64,000 nucleotides of DNA from Calothrix sp. PCC 7103 (lineage in GTDB: Bacteria; Cyanobacteriota; Cyanobacteriia; Cyanobacteriales; Nostocaceae): the NCBI RefSeq assembly GCF_000331305.1, contig NZ_KB217478.1, positions 2,384,151-2,448,150 of the forward strand, in the 5' to 3' direction. The notes under the pieces were generated by a model, which worked only from the letters and a program-made list of their open reading frames with translations, did not search any database and was not told the DNA's origin. Every line of letters begins with the position of its first letter. Position 1 is the first letter of the stretch. Of the stretch, positions 48,698 to 60,600 are shown piece by piece. The translations under genes were made by a program, and so were the position numbers.

Positions 48698-48738
48698 TAA
48701 AAAACAGGCGCCTATCCTAAAAAATGGCGCCTGTTTTT
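48698..48738. terminator. GGCGCC-paired terminator with 12-base stem
   Basis: AAAACAGGCGCC (48701-48712) and GGCGCCTGTTTT (48726-48737) pair perfectly; A- and T-runs make it bidirectional between convergent genes. Confidence 0.85.
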
Positions 48739-48740
48739 AA

Positions 48741-48770
48741 ATTTAATTTAATTTAATTTAATTTAATTTA
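48741..48770. repeat. ATTTA microsatellite
   Basis: Six tandem ATTTA units between the terminator and the stop codon of the 48763 minus-strand gene. Such tracts expand by slippage and may ease DNA melting. Confidence 0.9.
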
Positions 48771-49098
48771 CTGCGACTACTTCTATCTGTCCCGGTGCGA
48801 ATCTATTTTGCAAAACATACTTAATAGATTTTTCATCCCATATTTGGCAAATAGCTTTCGCCACATCAATTCCTTTGTAAGTAGATGGACATTTAATACG
48901 CAATCGTCCGCCGTCCATTAAATCGCGTCCTATGCTCGAAAATCCGTTAATGCTTAGAATACGGTCAACAGGCGCCATTATTTCATCAGTCACAGGCACC
49001 GAAAACTCAAGCCAAATGCTATCACCAGTTGGTGCATCATAAACAGTAACAGAAATTCGCGAAACAGTATTAAGTATCAGTCTATCAATTGCGTCCAT
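48763..49098 (-). CDS. Small protein of unknown function
   Basis: 111 residues (LILNTVSRISVTVYDAPTGD, IWLEFSVPVTDEIMAPVDRI, VAKAICQIWDEKSIKYVL). A beta-rich N-terminal half and helical C-terminal half; no catalytic motif. It lies 17 bases after the antirepressor-like gene 49116 and probably shares its transcript. Confidence 0.55.
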   Translation of the reverse strand: MDAIDRLILNTVSRISVTVYDAPTGDSIWLEFSVPVTDEIMAPVDRILSINGFSSIGRDLMDGGRLRIKCPSTYKGIDVAKAICQIWDEKSIKYVLQNRFAPGQIEVVAVN

Positions 49099-49115
49099 CG
49101 TTTTATCTCCCTTGT

Positions 49116-49976
49116 TTAGTAAGTGTACTGGATTTCTAATTGACCATCGGTGTATCTGTGAGATGTACGTTTGTTCTTAGCGCGGCGCCTGTTTTCCTGG
49201 TATTGGAAAAACAATCTGGTTTCTAATTTGATTATCGCTGGTAACTGACTGATATCTGTACCACGTAACGACCGAAACGAAATAACTAAAATATTGTAAG
49301 TCGATTCGTTTGTGAATATTTGCTTACCAACGCGCACCCAGTCACGACCCTCTACAAAGTCTCGCTTTATCGCTTCTTTGACTTGATGGAAACTTACAAT
49401 TTGGCTTACTTGGTGCAACATCTTGGCAGAGTACGAAAATTCGTTGTGGTTCAGTTCCGCTTGATACAACTGTGTCCTTAGTTGCACTACCTCTGCTTTT
49501 AATGCATCTAGTTCGGTGGGTTCGTTTGTGGCGCCTGCTAGTAATGCGTTGAGGTTATTTTTATAGGCGCCTATTGTAGATAAAAGTAAATTGGCACTTG
49601 CGTTGCGTAGTCTGTCCCCCAACTCTCCAGGCAATGCGTAGGCTATTACAATTAACCCGAATTCTGTGGTAACAGGAGATAGCTTGTTAGCCTTCTTGCC
49701 ATCAGAACGAGGCAAGTTGACATCCTTACAAAATGTTAGGTTGTCAGAATGCTCTTCTTTTAAGCGTTTCCAGACAACATACCTTCCGCTTTGTCCAGCA
49801 ACGTTTCCAATAAAGTCTAAAACAGAATACTCCCCTTCCTCTGTGCTTCGTACCTTACCCGCTTCCTTTAGCTGACTCAACAAACTAAGTAGCTCTTCAA
49901 TTAACCCCAAAGGTAAGCTTACGTTAACATTGCGTAAAGCTGTTTGATATTCTACGGATGAAAGTGCTATATTCAT
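49116..49976 (-). CDS. Modular antirepressor with a third type of N-terminus
   Basis: 286 residues. The C-terminal 105 residues (FSYSAKMLHQVSQIVSFHQV, KEAIKRDFVEGRDWVRVG, GTDISQLPAIIKLETRLFFQ) are the domain shared with 44605 and 62584. The N-terminal 170 residues are different (EEGEYSVLDFIGNVAGQSGR, FGLIVIAYALPGELGDRLRN) and resemble the BRO/KilA-like type in position only. Leader with GGGTAG/CTACCC hairpin. A regulator whose sensing part has been swapped. Confidence 0.65.
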   Translation of the reverse strand: MNIALSSVEYQTALRNVNVSLPLGLIEELLSLLSQLKEAGKVRSTEEGEYSVLDFIGNVAGQSGRYVVWKRLKEEHSDNLTFCKDVNLPRSDGKKANKLSPVTTEFGLIVIAYALPGELGDRLRNASANLLLSTIGAYKNNLNALLAGATNEPTELDALKAEVVQLRTQLYQAELNHNEFSYSAKMLHQVSQIVSFHQVKEAIKRDFVEGRDWVRVGKQIFTNESTYNILVISFRSLRGTDISQLPAIIKLETRLFFQYQENRRRAKNKRTSHRYTDGQLEIQYTY

Positions 49977-50060
49977 TTTGGTTCCTACTCAGAATAGGGA
50001 CTAAGGGCTGTTAATAGGGTAGTTCTCAGCTACCCTTGCCCTATAATAGCGCGCTGTGTC
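49977..50060 (-). promoter_or_regulatory. Promoter and GGGTAG/CTACCC leader (copy 3)
   Basis: On the minus strand TATTATAGGGCAAGGGTAG then CTGAGAACTACCC forms the same six-base-pair stem as the leaders at 45382 and 62524 with a different loop and flanks. TATTAT at about 50047 is a candidate -10. Confidence 0.65.
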
Positions 50061-50119
50061 GCAGAAAACAAGTACCAATCTTTAAAGTAAACAAGATATT
50101 TATCAGGCGCCAATAATAT

Positions 50120-50154
50120 ATTTCATAAGGACACACAGTGTGTCCTTATGAAAT
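50120..50154. other. 35-bp perfect palindrome around one base
   Basis: ATTTCATAAGGACACAC, a central A (50137), then the exact reverse complement. The arms are 17 bases. It lies in a non-coding gap between two minus-strand genes, 670 bases from the second 505-bp repeat. It may be a protein-binding site or a cruciform-forming element. Confidence 0.85.
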
Positions 50155-50219
50155 ACTCGCCACATATACGTTCCATCGCATTGTGAACAGTCGCTGATTT
50201 CGCATTCAGGCGCCAAACC

Positions 50220-50765
50220 CTATGGACTAATAAACAAAAGCTTATGCCAGTGACCATCAAAAGACCATTCGCGGCATTGGTAAGACCTTTGAGGAAAACC
50301 CATCATTGCAAAAACAAGGTAAGACCAAAAAGGTAGATACGCCATCACATCTGTGTCGTGCTTATAAGACAATGGCGCCTGAAACAATTTCAAATTCTGA
50401 TACTGCTTTAAATATCTTGGCTTGATTGTCCACAACTGTACGCTAACCGAATTTCTGTCCTGCAATAACTCAAAATGTCCGTCAATAAACATTTTTATCA
50501 CAGCTAATTCTAGTTGTGTTCGCTTTGCATATTCCGGCGCCTCTAATCCATATAAATCAAGAATTGGTTCTATCTGGTTTGCTACATAAAGTATTCCCCC
50601 TCTCGGCTGTCTACAAGTTTTCCAAAAACTAAAAAGTCGAGACGAATCAGAATTTCTCATAAAATCGTCCCAAATATCCGAAAACTCATTAAGCTGGTCG
50701 TCCGTCAAGGGTGGATTAATGGCGCCTATCTTTATCAACTTCTGCATTAAATCCTGTGTCACCAT
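50220..50765 (-). CDS. Protein of unknown function
   Basis: 181 residues. An N-terminal helical part (LTDDQLNEFSDIWDDFMRNS) leads to LQLWTIKPRYLKQYQNLKLF-like beta strands and an aromatic end (WSFDGHWHKLLFIS). No signal peptide. It lies between the 35-bp palindrome and the 505-bp repeat, alone in its unit; no family recognised. Confidence 0.55.
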   Translation of the reverse strand: MVTQDLMQKLIKIGAINPPLTDDQLNEFSDIWDDFMRNSDSSRLFSFWKTCRQPRGGILYVANQIEPILDLYGLEAPEYAKRTQLELAVIKMFIDGHFELLQDRNSVSVQLWTIKPRYLKQYQNLKLFQAPLSYKHDTDVMAYLPFWSYLVFAMMGFPQRSYQCREWSFDGHWHKLLFISP

Positions 50766-50827
50766 TCTTTCTCCTATTTAAAAACAATAATAGCTCATCA
50801 AATTATTTAGGCGCCTTTTCTTTCCTG

Positions 50828-51332
50828 TCTACGTATCTACAAGTATAAATCAATTCATCTTGCTCACTTACTCCAGGGGTGGGTCATCCACCGGTGGGTT
50901 ATCCGTCGGTGGATGACCCGTCGCCGGATGACCCGCACCCCGTATCTATATATAAGAAAAACAATAATAAGAAAAACAATATAAAAAATAAAAGAATTAA
51001 ATCCCCCTATATCCCCCAAACCGGAAAAAGAGATGGGGAGGATAGGCGCCATTAGCAAAACTAGTTGCCACTGAATCAAACAACGATACACACACCAGTA
51101 GTAACCAAGTCAGTTACAAGAAAAAGAAAGAGGCGCCGCGTCGTTCGACAATCTCGAATAAACGTAATAACCATGAAGTGACGAAAGGAATAAGAATGGC
51201 ACCAGTATCTTGGATTGAGAGAAATAAAATGCGGCGGGTAGAAAGGGGAATAAAGTAAGTTGATGTATTCGTGGCTATGTTTTATCACGTGAGAAAAAAG
51301 AGGCGCCTTAAAAGCGAAAATAACAGGCGCCA
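50828..51332. repeat. 505-bp direct repeat, copy 2
   Basis: Same orientation and length as 17555-18059. In this copy GGGTCATCCACCG and CGGTGGATGACCC pair perfectly (13 bases), whereas copy 1 has GCC in place of GGT. GGCGCC positions are mostly retained, but one copy-1 GGCGCC is GGCACC here (about 51199). The right end (AACAGGCGCCACATAAT) flows directly into the 3' end of the 51341 gene. Confidence 0.85.
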
Positions 51333-51340
51333 CATAATAT

Positions 51341-51655
51341 TTATCTCCGTTTTTTGTCTAGCAAACCACCTGGTCGCTGTTCTGCTTTGATTATTCCTCT
51401 AATTCTGTCAGCTAGTGTGGCATTAAAAGTCGCTGAATCAAATTCAGCAATGGTTTCTTGATTGTGGCAGTGTCTTTCGTGCTGTGCGTTCTGCCATCCT
51501 TGCTTGTATTGCGGGTTGTCTATCATCTGTGGCAGATTCGCATACCCGTGTTTCATTCCTAACGCTTCTAGTAAACCTTCGAGATATTCTTGGTTGTCTA
51601 GTAAGTATGTATGTATTTGGTTATCTAGTATTTCAAAACCTTTCTGGCGCCACAT
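51341..51655 (-). CDS. Small protein sharing the tape-measure C-terminus
   Basis: 104 residues. The last 24 (LADRIRGIIKAEQRPGGLLD then KKRR) closely match the last residues of the tape measure (LDGRIREIIREEQRPGRSLN, RKRR). The N-terminal part (HTYLLDNQEYLEGLLEALGM) is different and helical. The nucleotide duplication includes the sequence after the stop codon. It may compete with or extend the tape measure at the same partner site. Confidence 0.65.
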   Translation of the reverse strand: MWRQKGFEILDNQIHTYLLDNQEYLEGLLEALGMKHGYANLPQMIDNPQYKQGWQNAQHERHCHNQETIAEFDSATFNATLADRIRGIIKAEQRPGGLLDKKRR

Positions 51656-51660
51656 AATGC

Positions 51661-54600
51661 CTATCTCCGTTTTCTGTTTAATGAGCGACCGGGACGTTGT
51701 TCCTCCCGGATTATTTCTCTAATTCTGCCATCTAGTACGGTACGGAAGGCGCCAACATCTGTGTTTTCTGAATTCCCACCAATCACGATGTTGTTATTTA
51801 CTGACACATTGCCGCCAGATGTTGGGGAGAAGGAAGAAGTGGCGCCAACCATTCCACCCTCTGCAAATCTCAAAATATTGTCTCCACCCATTGCATGGAA
51901 TTTACGGGTTTCGTCAATATTCAAAACTCGTTCCCCTTCCGATAAAACAGCAACGTAAGCGCGCTTACCAGTTTGGGCGTGTTCTCGTTTCAGTGCATCT
52001 TGTAGTGGGTTATACCCCTTAGCGTAGTTCGGCACGTAGCCGCCGTTGTAGAATAAGCCGCCTAGTAGTCCACCTAGCAAATCAAATATTTGACCGCCAC
52101 CTCCACCAGATTGTTGTCCTTTCATCCCGAACGCTCCACCAATGGCGCCAAATAAATCATTGGTCAACATTTGGGCTGCTAGTTGTGTGAAATAATCTAA
52201 TATTTTCTTGCCGAAATTAGCAAAGGCATCATCGGCGCCACTTAATAAATCAGAAAATAAACCTTGAGTGGCACCTTTAATTTCTTGAATGGCTGGAAGA
52301 AATTCATTGAATTGATTTTCTATTTCATCGAGTTTGATTTTATTTAATTCTTCGTAGTTAGCACGAATTAAATCAGCAGATTTAGCTACTTCTTCATTTG
52401 TTTGGGCAAGTCTTTCTAATTCTCTAATTTGGTCTTGAAAAGCAGTTTGTTGCTGAAATACTGCCATTCCTTTTTCTAATTGTCGCGCTCGGTTGTCTTG
52501 ACCAAATACTCGCATGTTGGAAGCTTGGGCGCCTACTACATCGAGATTGGATTTATTGAATAAATCACGTGCAGCGATTTGATTATCTTCTTGGTTACGA
52601 GCTAATTCAGCATTAATAACATCTGTTCGGGACTGTCTAATTTGCCGTAATGATTCTAATTCTCTTTCTCGTTCCTCTGGTGTGCGGTTTCTGTTTCTAT
52701 TTATTTCAAATTCGCGTTGTGCAAAATCAGAATCCATTTGTGCTAAATTCATTTCACGCTGGATATCAAGAGGATTACGCCCACCTTTACCTAGTTGACG
52801 CAATTGCATCATATTTTGCAAATACTCGTTATTCATAGAAGTGGCTTGCGCTCGAACTTCTAATTGACGTTGTACTTTTTGCAATTCTTGTTCGGCTTCT
52901 GCTTGTTGGCGCCTAGCTATCGCGTTTTCTTGACGAACAATATTCTCTTGTTTTATTTGTTCAATTCGTCTATCGAACTCCTGTTGATTAATCGTGTAGT
53001 TATAAAGTTTATTTTCTTCATCAAAAATAGCTTTATCTAAATCAAGTGCCGCTTGTTTTAGCTCAATTTCTTCTTGTAAAGCGGGAATGTCGAACACTCG
53101 CACATCAAGTGGGCTTACTTGTTGTAGCTGCTGCAAACCTTCTAATTGTTTTTGAGCTTTGGCTATTTCTCCTTGGAATGCTTCAAAGTCAGCAGTTTGG
53201 CGCCGTTGATTATCCTCACGTGCAAAAATCGCTTCTACGTTTTTTTGGTAATCGGCGCCAATTTTTTTAATTTCATCAATCTGTTTAGCTAATCGTGGAA
53301 TTTCTTTCTCGTTTTCTTTGATGCCTTGTTTTAGTTGTGTCTCTACTTCTGCTGCATTTGGCGCCGCTAAATATGATTTATTTCTTAGTATCTCTTGCGA
53401 CTGTTCAATCTGTTTTTGACGATTCTCAATTTCTCGCTCGCGCTCTTTTATTAAGTCATCACTTTGGCGTTTTATCTGTGTTGATTCCTGTAGGCGCCTT
53501 TGTGCAGGAGATGGGTTTTTAATAGCAGAGATTCCAAAATCTGTTACACCACGTTGATTGGTTATACTGCGGTCTTCTTGGTCACGTCGTGCGCGTTCGT
53601 ACTGTCGTAATGCTTGGTTAGCTTTTCTGACTGCTTCCTGTCTTGCTCGTTCTTGGTCGGCTTCGCTTTGTTTGGTAATCAACGTCTCTCGTTGTCCACC
53701 TTGTTGAGCGGTTTGGACTGCAAGATTCATTCCTTGCAATACGCCATTTCTCATTTGCCCAGGAGTAGCGGCGCTGAAATTATCCGCAGCAACAGAAACT
53801 GGTGCCCCTTCTCGCCTTCGTGCCATCAACCGTTGTTGAGCAAAAGGAATTGTGTTTTTGAGTTGACCCTCTGGTGTGCCCTGTCCTTTGTGCGCGCTTC
53901 TGGCGGTGCCACTTTGTAGGGATGCATAATGTTTTGCAATATTTGGATTTTTTAGTGCTGATTCAAAATCACCAGCTAGTACCTCGTCTAAAATTCCGCG
54001 TGATTTTAGCGAAGCGGTGAAATATAAATCCTGTACACCTGGGCTAAAACTACCCGGATTTTCACCCTGAAAAACTGACGCTAAATCAGATTTGGCGCCT
54101 CTGCCGAATTGTCTTTCTGCTTGTGTTCGGGAGTAATTAAAATCCATCATCTGGTAACGGCCAGATGCAGTGGAATTATGGCGTGGTGCCCTTATTCTGC
54201 TGCCGCTATTTCCAGCGAATGGGTGGCGAGAAAGGTTAGTGTCGTGTTCGCCACCAATCATCATCGAGTACCCAAAATTCTTAGAATTATTTCTAAAATC
54301 CGTGCCTTCGGCTCGTGCCACCACATCAGCAAAAGCTAAAACATTTGGGTTCCTCTGTAATTGGTAAAGTTGCTGACCTTCTTTTGTTAATCGAGCAAGT
54401 TCGGCTGGTGATAGTGGATTACCGCCGCGAGAAATTCCACCTTGTGGCGCCGATGATTGAATATTGCTGGCGCCAGTCATCGGCAATGTTTGTTGTTTAG
54501 ATGCGTTACCAAGTTGCCCTTGATACCAGCGCATAAACTCTTTTACTTCGACAAATGACTGACCCCCACCAGCAGATTGAGTAGTTTTAAATTGATTGGC

Positions 54601-57600
54601 AATAGTGGATGGGATTCTGATTTTTAAATCAAGATGCCCGCCTGACGAAATAGAATCTTTCTGAGATAAGGCGCCTAACTTTGTCCCAGCAAGAATGTCT
54701 TGTCCTTCCTGCACTTTTGCTGTACTGGCTTTGTAATGCCCGTAGTCAGTCGAAAACTCTCCTAGTCCGCCGGGTAGTTTAGAGATAATCCTTATTGCGT
54801 TTGAATTGCCTCCATCTACATCGCGGTACCCATTACCCCAAGCACGAGTAGAAGCAACACGACCTGGAAACATTGCTTGGAAAGCGGCGCCACCTCCTAG
54901 TCCTTCAGTGCCATCAAAATCTATAGAAGCGTGGTTCCCTCTTGCTCGTTGTCCAAAGAAACCTTGTCCTTGAGAAACCGTACCCTTCAATACTTGCTCT
55001 AACGATTGAGTAGTAGAAGGGGACGCGATACCATAGCTGCCTGCTTGTAAAATACCTTGTCCAATTTGTTGCAATCCTTGTCCGAGCGGTGATTGGCTTA
55101 CATTATTGGCGATACCATCAAGTGTTTCTTTGGCGCTACCTAAATTGGTCAGCCATTCTACAGTTTTTGCAATTATTGTCCCCAAGCTTGCGACAATACC
55201 AACAAAACCTTGGTCAATGCTTGCTACTTGTGAAGGAATGGCGCCAAGTTCTCCGCCAAATTGTTTTGCTAAGTCGCCAGATTCTTGCGCTTTTTGATTT
55301 ACTGAATCAAAGTTACTTGCTGTGTCAGTAAGGGTTTTATTGGCATCGTCTAATGGTTTAAGGTTTTCTATTAGCTGTTTGTATAAATCGTCAGCGTTGG
55401 AAGTGGCGCCGTTTATTGATTCGCCTAAATCGTTACTTCCGTCTATTGCTTCTTGAACTTGGTGCCCTAACTCCGCAATGTTGTTATCGGCAGGGATGCC
55501 CGAAAAATCTAGCTTGATTGGGACTGTGGGCAAATTCCGCGATAGTTCCACGCCACTGCGTAATGTGTCTTCTAAGTTGAACCTATTATTTAGCAGTTGG
55601 GATTGTGCTTCTAATGCTCTGTCACCTACTTGGTTAAATTGTCCGATTGAATCAATAATTGAGTCGATAAACTGTGACACTATTGTGTCGTAACCATCTA
55701 GAAGCGCGCTTCTTAGTTTGTTCTGCTGTTGGGTGACTTGTACTTGCTTGCTCGCTCGTTGGATTTCTATTGCTTGTTGTTGAGCGTTTCTTTCAATTCC
55801 ACGGTAATAATCAGCGACCTGCTTAGTTAAATCAATTAATTGCTTTTGAGCGTTGGCTCGTGCTTGTGCAATTTGTACCTCTAAATTAGAAATATCTAAT
55901 TTTTGTTGCTGCAAAGAAGCTAATTGTTCAAACAAGAATTTTTCTTGTGGGTTAGTGGTTCCTTCTGCTAAAGAATTTAAGCGCGCTCGACCAGTGTTGT
56001 TGTTAATTCCTCGTGCGCGCATTATTTCGTTGTTTTGGTCTGTATTTAGGAGCGCACGTGTTTGTGTAACCGCAGCACTTTGAGCTTTGATTAACTTTTC
56101 CAATTGCTGTATATCTAGCCCTGCATTTGCAAACTGTTCTTGCCCAGGAGTAATGGCGCCTGATAAGCTATCTTTTGATAAAGCCGCTTTTGTTTGATTG
56201 CCAAAAAGGGATATTTTGTCAGTAGTATCTGCAAGGTCGTTGGCTACTGCTGTGATATTCTTTCTCATGATGCTAAATGCATCAGAGCCTTTACTAATAG
56301 CTTTGTTTAAATCAGTTTGCGCTTTGATTATGTTTTCGTAGTCTTGTTTAAGCTTGCTGATTCCTTTGTTTACGTTGTCTACTTCTTCTCCATAAAGTGG
56401 ATATTCTTTTTTTAGTTGTTCTAAATAATCAAGCTGATTTTTAATTGCATCTGCTTGCGCTTGCAGTTGTTGCTTGATATTATCTGGTACTTTTTCTGCT
56501 TGCGTTCTTTGGTCAAACAAGCTTTTTTCTTGTTTCTGAAGCGCGCGCAATCCTTCCGTATCTCCTGGATTGCTTTGTACTAATGCACGGCGCCTAATAT
56601 TTACCTTTTCTACTTCCTTGTCAATTGCTCGTATTTGTTCAATATATCTTTGCGCTTCGCTTGATTGAGATGTTGCAATTATTTGTGGTGTAAGTTTTCT
56701 ACTATCTCTTATCGCTGTAAAGCTGTCTTTGATTTCTTCGCCCTTTCCGGTAACTAAATCTGGTATAGCTCGCTTAATCCGGTCGCCTAAAACTTTTGCG
56801 TCGTCTACTTGTTTTGGTGCCTTATTTGCTGCGCTAATTAATTGGTTATATTCATTTTGTAGATTTTTGACCGCGTCTACCTGTCCTCTAATTTCTCCCG
56901 ACAAGTCTCGGAATTGATTAATCAAAGTATTGATTGCAATTCCAATTACCGCAAATCCGGCAAACTGTTTGAAGGAAGTAAGTATGAGGTTACCCACTAC
57001 TTGAGCAGCATTTCCTAAAGCAAACATTGCTGCTCTAGATGCTAGTAGTTGAGTAATTAGCTGTCCTAGTGCTTGCGCGCTTACAACCGCTAACCTTGTG
57101 GCGAGTGTTGCTAATAAAGTTAACAGTATTGGCAAGGACTTATTAATTAAATCTAATCCCGTCGTTAGTGCCGATAATGCAATATTCTGCAAAGGCAGCA
57201 GAGCTTTTCCTGTTGCTTCTTGTAGATTCAGTAAAGAGTTTTCAAATTTAGCAGCTCGCGCTTGAGTAGTAGTTAAGGCGCCTGCTAATCCTCCAGCAGT
57301 TTCGTTGCCTAATTGTGACGCAAATTTTTGCACAAATTCGGCGCCATCTAATCCAGCAGTTACCATTCGGTTTAATTCTTGAACCGTAACACCATACGCT
57401 CGTGCTGCTACTTGTGCTGCGCCTGGTATCGCTTCCGATAATTGCCCTCGTAATTCCTCTTGGCTTACGACACCTTTAGAAACTATTTGCTGTAGTGCTA
57501 CTTGTGCGCGACCTTGTTGTTCAATTGTTAAGTTATAAACTCGCGAAGCTTGGTTGAGGGATTCCAGTATTTTTAATGAGCGCTCACCCTCTACAGGTGT

Positions 57601-60600
57601 CTCTCGTGTCACTGCTAAAAATCCGGCGCCTTGTTCCAGTGTCGCCTGTCGATTTATTCCAAATCTTTCAGATTGAGCGCGTAGCTCTTGATTTGCAACA
57701 TTACCTTGCTGTTTACTTCCTGCTGCAAACTGTATTCGTTTTTCTAATGCTTCTAGGTTTGCTGCTACTTTTAATGATTCCGTAGCAAATCCTCTAAATA
57801 AATTAATTGCAGTTCCAATAACCGCAAAGCCCACAAACAATTTAAGTAATGGAATGGCAGCAGCTTTTACTGCTCCTAAGTTTTCCGCAAGATGTACTAA
57901 AATGGCGCCATTTGGCAACGAACCTGCAAATTCTTTAAATAGTTCTATTCCTAAATCGGTAAAATTAGAAACGCTGGATTGTGCTTCACCGATGCCTTGC
58001 AAGAAACTTTGTAAATTAGTGCTGGCTGTTTTAAATGGAGTAGCCAATTTTGCTGCGTTAGTTACTATCTTTTGTGTTTGTTCCTCAAAATTATACGCAT
58101 CACCTTCTACCGATTGTAAGACCTTCATGAATTCAGGGCTTAATTTTCCGCCTGCTCGTTTATTGGCTATCTCCGCACTTTTTTGTCCAAATGCAGCAGA
58201 TTTTGCGGTCATCTGATTTTCAGGAGTTAGTTTTATAGGGGATGATGCACCCTGCATAAAATCAGTGAGAGATAGGCGCCCAAAATCAAATTGAAAAGCG
58301 TGTCTCGCTTCGTGGACAATATCTTTTAGTTTTTCTTGATAATTAATTAAAGCTTGTGGCGATTTCTTAAGAATTTCCTCTACTTGTTTTGATACTACTA
58401 TTTGGTTTTTTTGAAAATTATATAAAGCAGAAACACCCAATTTATTTAGTCTTTCGTCATCTACGATTAGTTTGGGTATATCCGTTTTTTTGAGTCTGGC
58501 GCCAGATTCTTTTGCAATCGACTTTAACAACAATTCGTAATTGGCTTGAATGTTTTTTTGTGTTCGTCGAGTAAATCCGCCAATAAATTTAGTAACAAAC
58601 GATTCCTCGTCTTTGTTAGAAACACGTGCTAATTCTGTCACTTGCTGAGAAACTGTAGAAGCTTGAGAGATTTGATTAGCTTGTTTAGCGGTTTGCTCAG
58701 TCGCTTCCCTTAATGCTTTTGCTCTTAGTTGCCCTATCTCTAGTTTTGCTGACTCTAGTACTTTCTTGGCGCCACCACTTACCCCTTGAGATAAAGAGAG
58801 AATAATAGTTTGGTATTCCTTCTCAATTGCAGATGATATATCAATTAATTGCGAACCTGTTTTATTGCCAGGATTCACATTCATTAATTTTACGATTTGT
58901 TCTCTTTGGGTTTTGAGGTGAGATTTTAGAGCATTAACTGGCATCTGCAAATTAGCCGTACTTGCTGCCATTGTTTCGGCTGATGGAGGAGTGGAGTGAG
59001 GAAGCAGGGTTTTTAACGCTGCTGGGTCTGCGACATTTAGGATTTTATTAATTAATTCTTGCTTGTGGGTATTTCTAACGTCTTTGATTCCTAGCTCTTT
59101 TCCAATTGGTTCGATGATATCTTTTTTATTAAAGGTGAGCATTGTTTGCTCTAGTTCTTGACGTTGTTTCGCTGCTTTTGCTGCTTGTTCGTCAATCTTG
59201 GGAGCAACAGGCGCCTTTTTCCCTACTCCCAATAAATCATTTAATACAGATTCAGCGTCTACTAGTGCCTGATAATGCTCTTGGATTGTTTCTCCTACCG
59301 ATTCAGATAAGCCCTTTAACGCTTCATCTAAATCTGACTTTGTAGATTTTATTGCATCTAAATTGGCTGACATCAATTGTTTCTGCAAGTTGGGGTCAGC
59401 AATAGGGTTGGTTAGCAAATTCTCTAACCCAACCATTATTTTTTCTATATTTTTTTGATAATCAACTAGCCTAAAAGCGTCAGGATTTTGTAATTCTTTG
59501 CGTAACTTGGCGCCAGAACCTTCGATTTGTTTTAATATTATTTCTTGGCTTTTGGGGTCTGCTAAGTAAGAAGATAATTCGTGCCCTTGTACAGGAGTAA
59601 CATTGACACCTTTACCTACTCCACCAGCAAAAAAGGCACCTATGTCTTGCAGTCGTTTAACACCGTCGCCTTTACCAAGTGTTACTGCAAAATTGCTGGC
59701 TTTTGATTGAGATAACTTGCCAAAACTTGGCGAACCAATCCCAACTGCTTTAACATCTTTTACCCCTAGCTGCTGCAAAATCTCTAAAGCATCATTGGCT
59801 ATTTGTCCACCATACGAATACCCAGCTAATCTAATTGGTTTAGATGGGTCTTGCTGATAAGCTGCATACGCTTGTTTTGCCATCGATACAGCGTCAGGGT
59901 TTATCTTTTGCGTCAATGGTGTTTTTAGCGTTTTGAATGCTGCTTCTGTACTCCATCTTAAGGCGCCAACATCCCCAACAGACGCGCTAACATCCGAATA
60001 AGGATTGGAAACGGGCATAACGGCAGAGCGTTCACCAAGCAGCATTCCCAACTTTTTGGCTACAAAGTTATTGGCTGATTGTCCTTTTTGTCCCGCGAAA
60101 CCACCAACTGCAAATACTACTCTTTCCGCTTCTTGAGGAATGTCTACTTTAATTGGGTTTTGTTTTTGTTCTGCACGTATTTGACTGGCAACAGATTGGA
60201 TTGCATTTGCTCTATCTTTTTTTAATTTCTCAAAAGGAATTTGCCCTATTCCTCCTATTTCTTGTCCTAATGCGGCTAGGTTATTTAGGTTTTCGGCGCC
60301 ACTTTTTAAGCCAAGTAATGAATCAAGTAATTTATCAATCCGCTTTTCTACTCTATTAAGCTTGTTTTCTATTGCATCTGCTGGAAATAAATCTTGCAAA
60401 ACATTATTAACTTGATTTACTCGTGCTTTTACTCCTGCTGTTCCTTCTGGGATTCCAAGTTTTTTGAGTAAAACATCGCCTCCTACCTTACCAGCTTTTA
60501 GAAGCTTATCGCTGGTCATTTGTCCAATGCTATCTAATGATTTACCAAATTTTCCTTCTATTCCTTTAATAAATCCAGAGGTTAATTGTTGGGAATAAGT

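Noticed and set aside
52650..60400. Many plus-strand open frames opposite the tape measure
   Set aside because: They are antisense shadows of a continuous 9.5-kb minus-strand gene, with biased leucine/serine composition and no ribosome sites.
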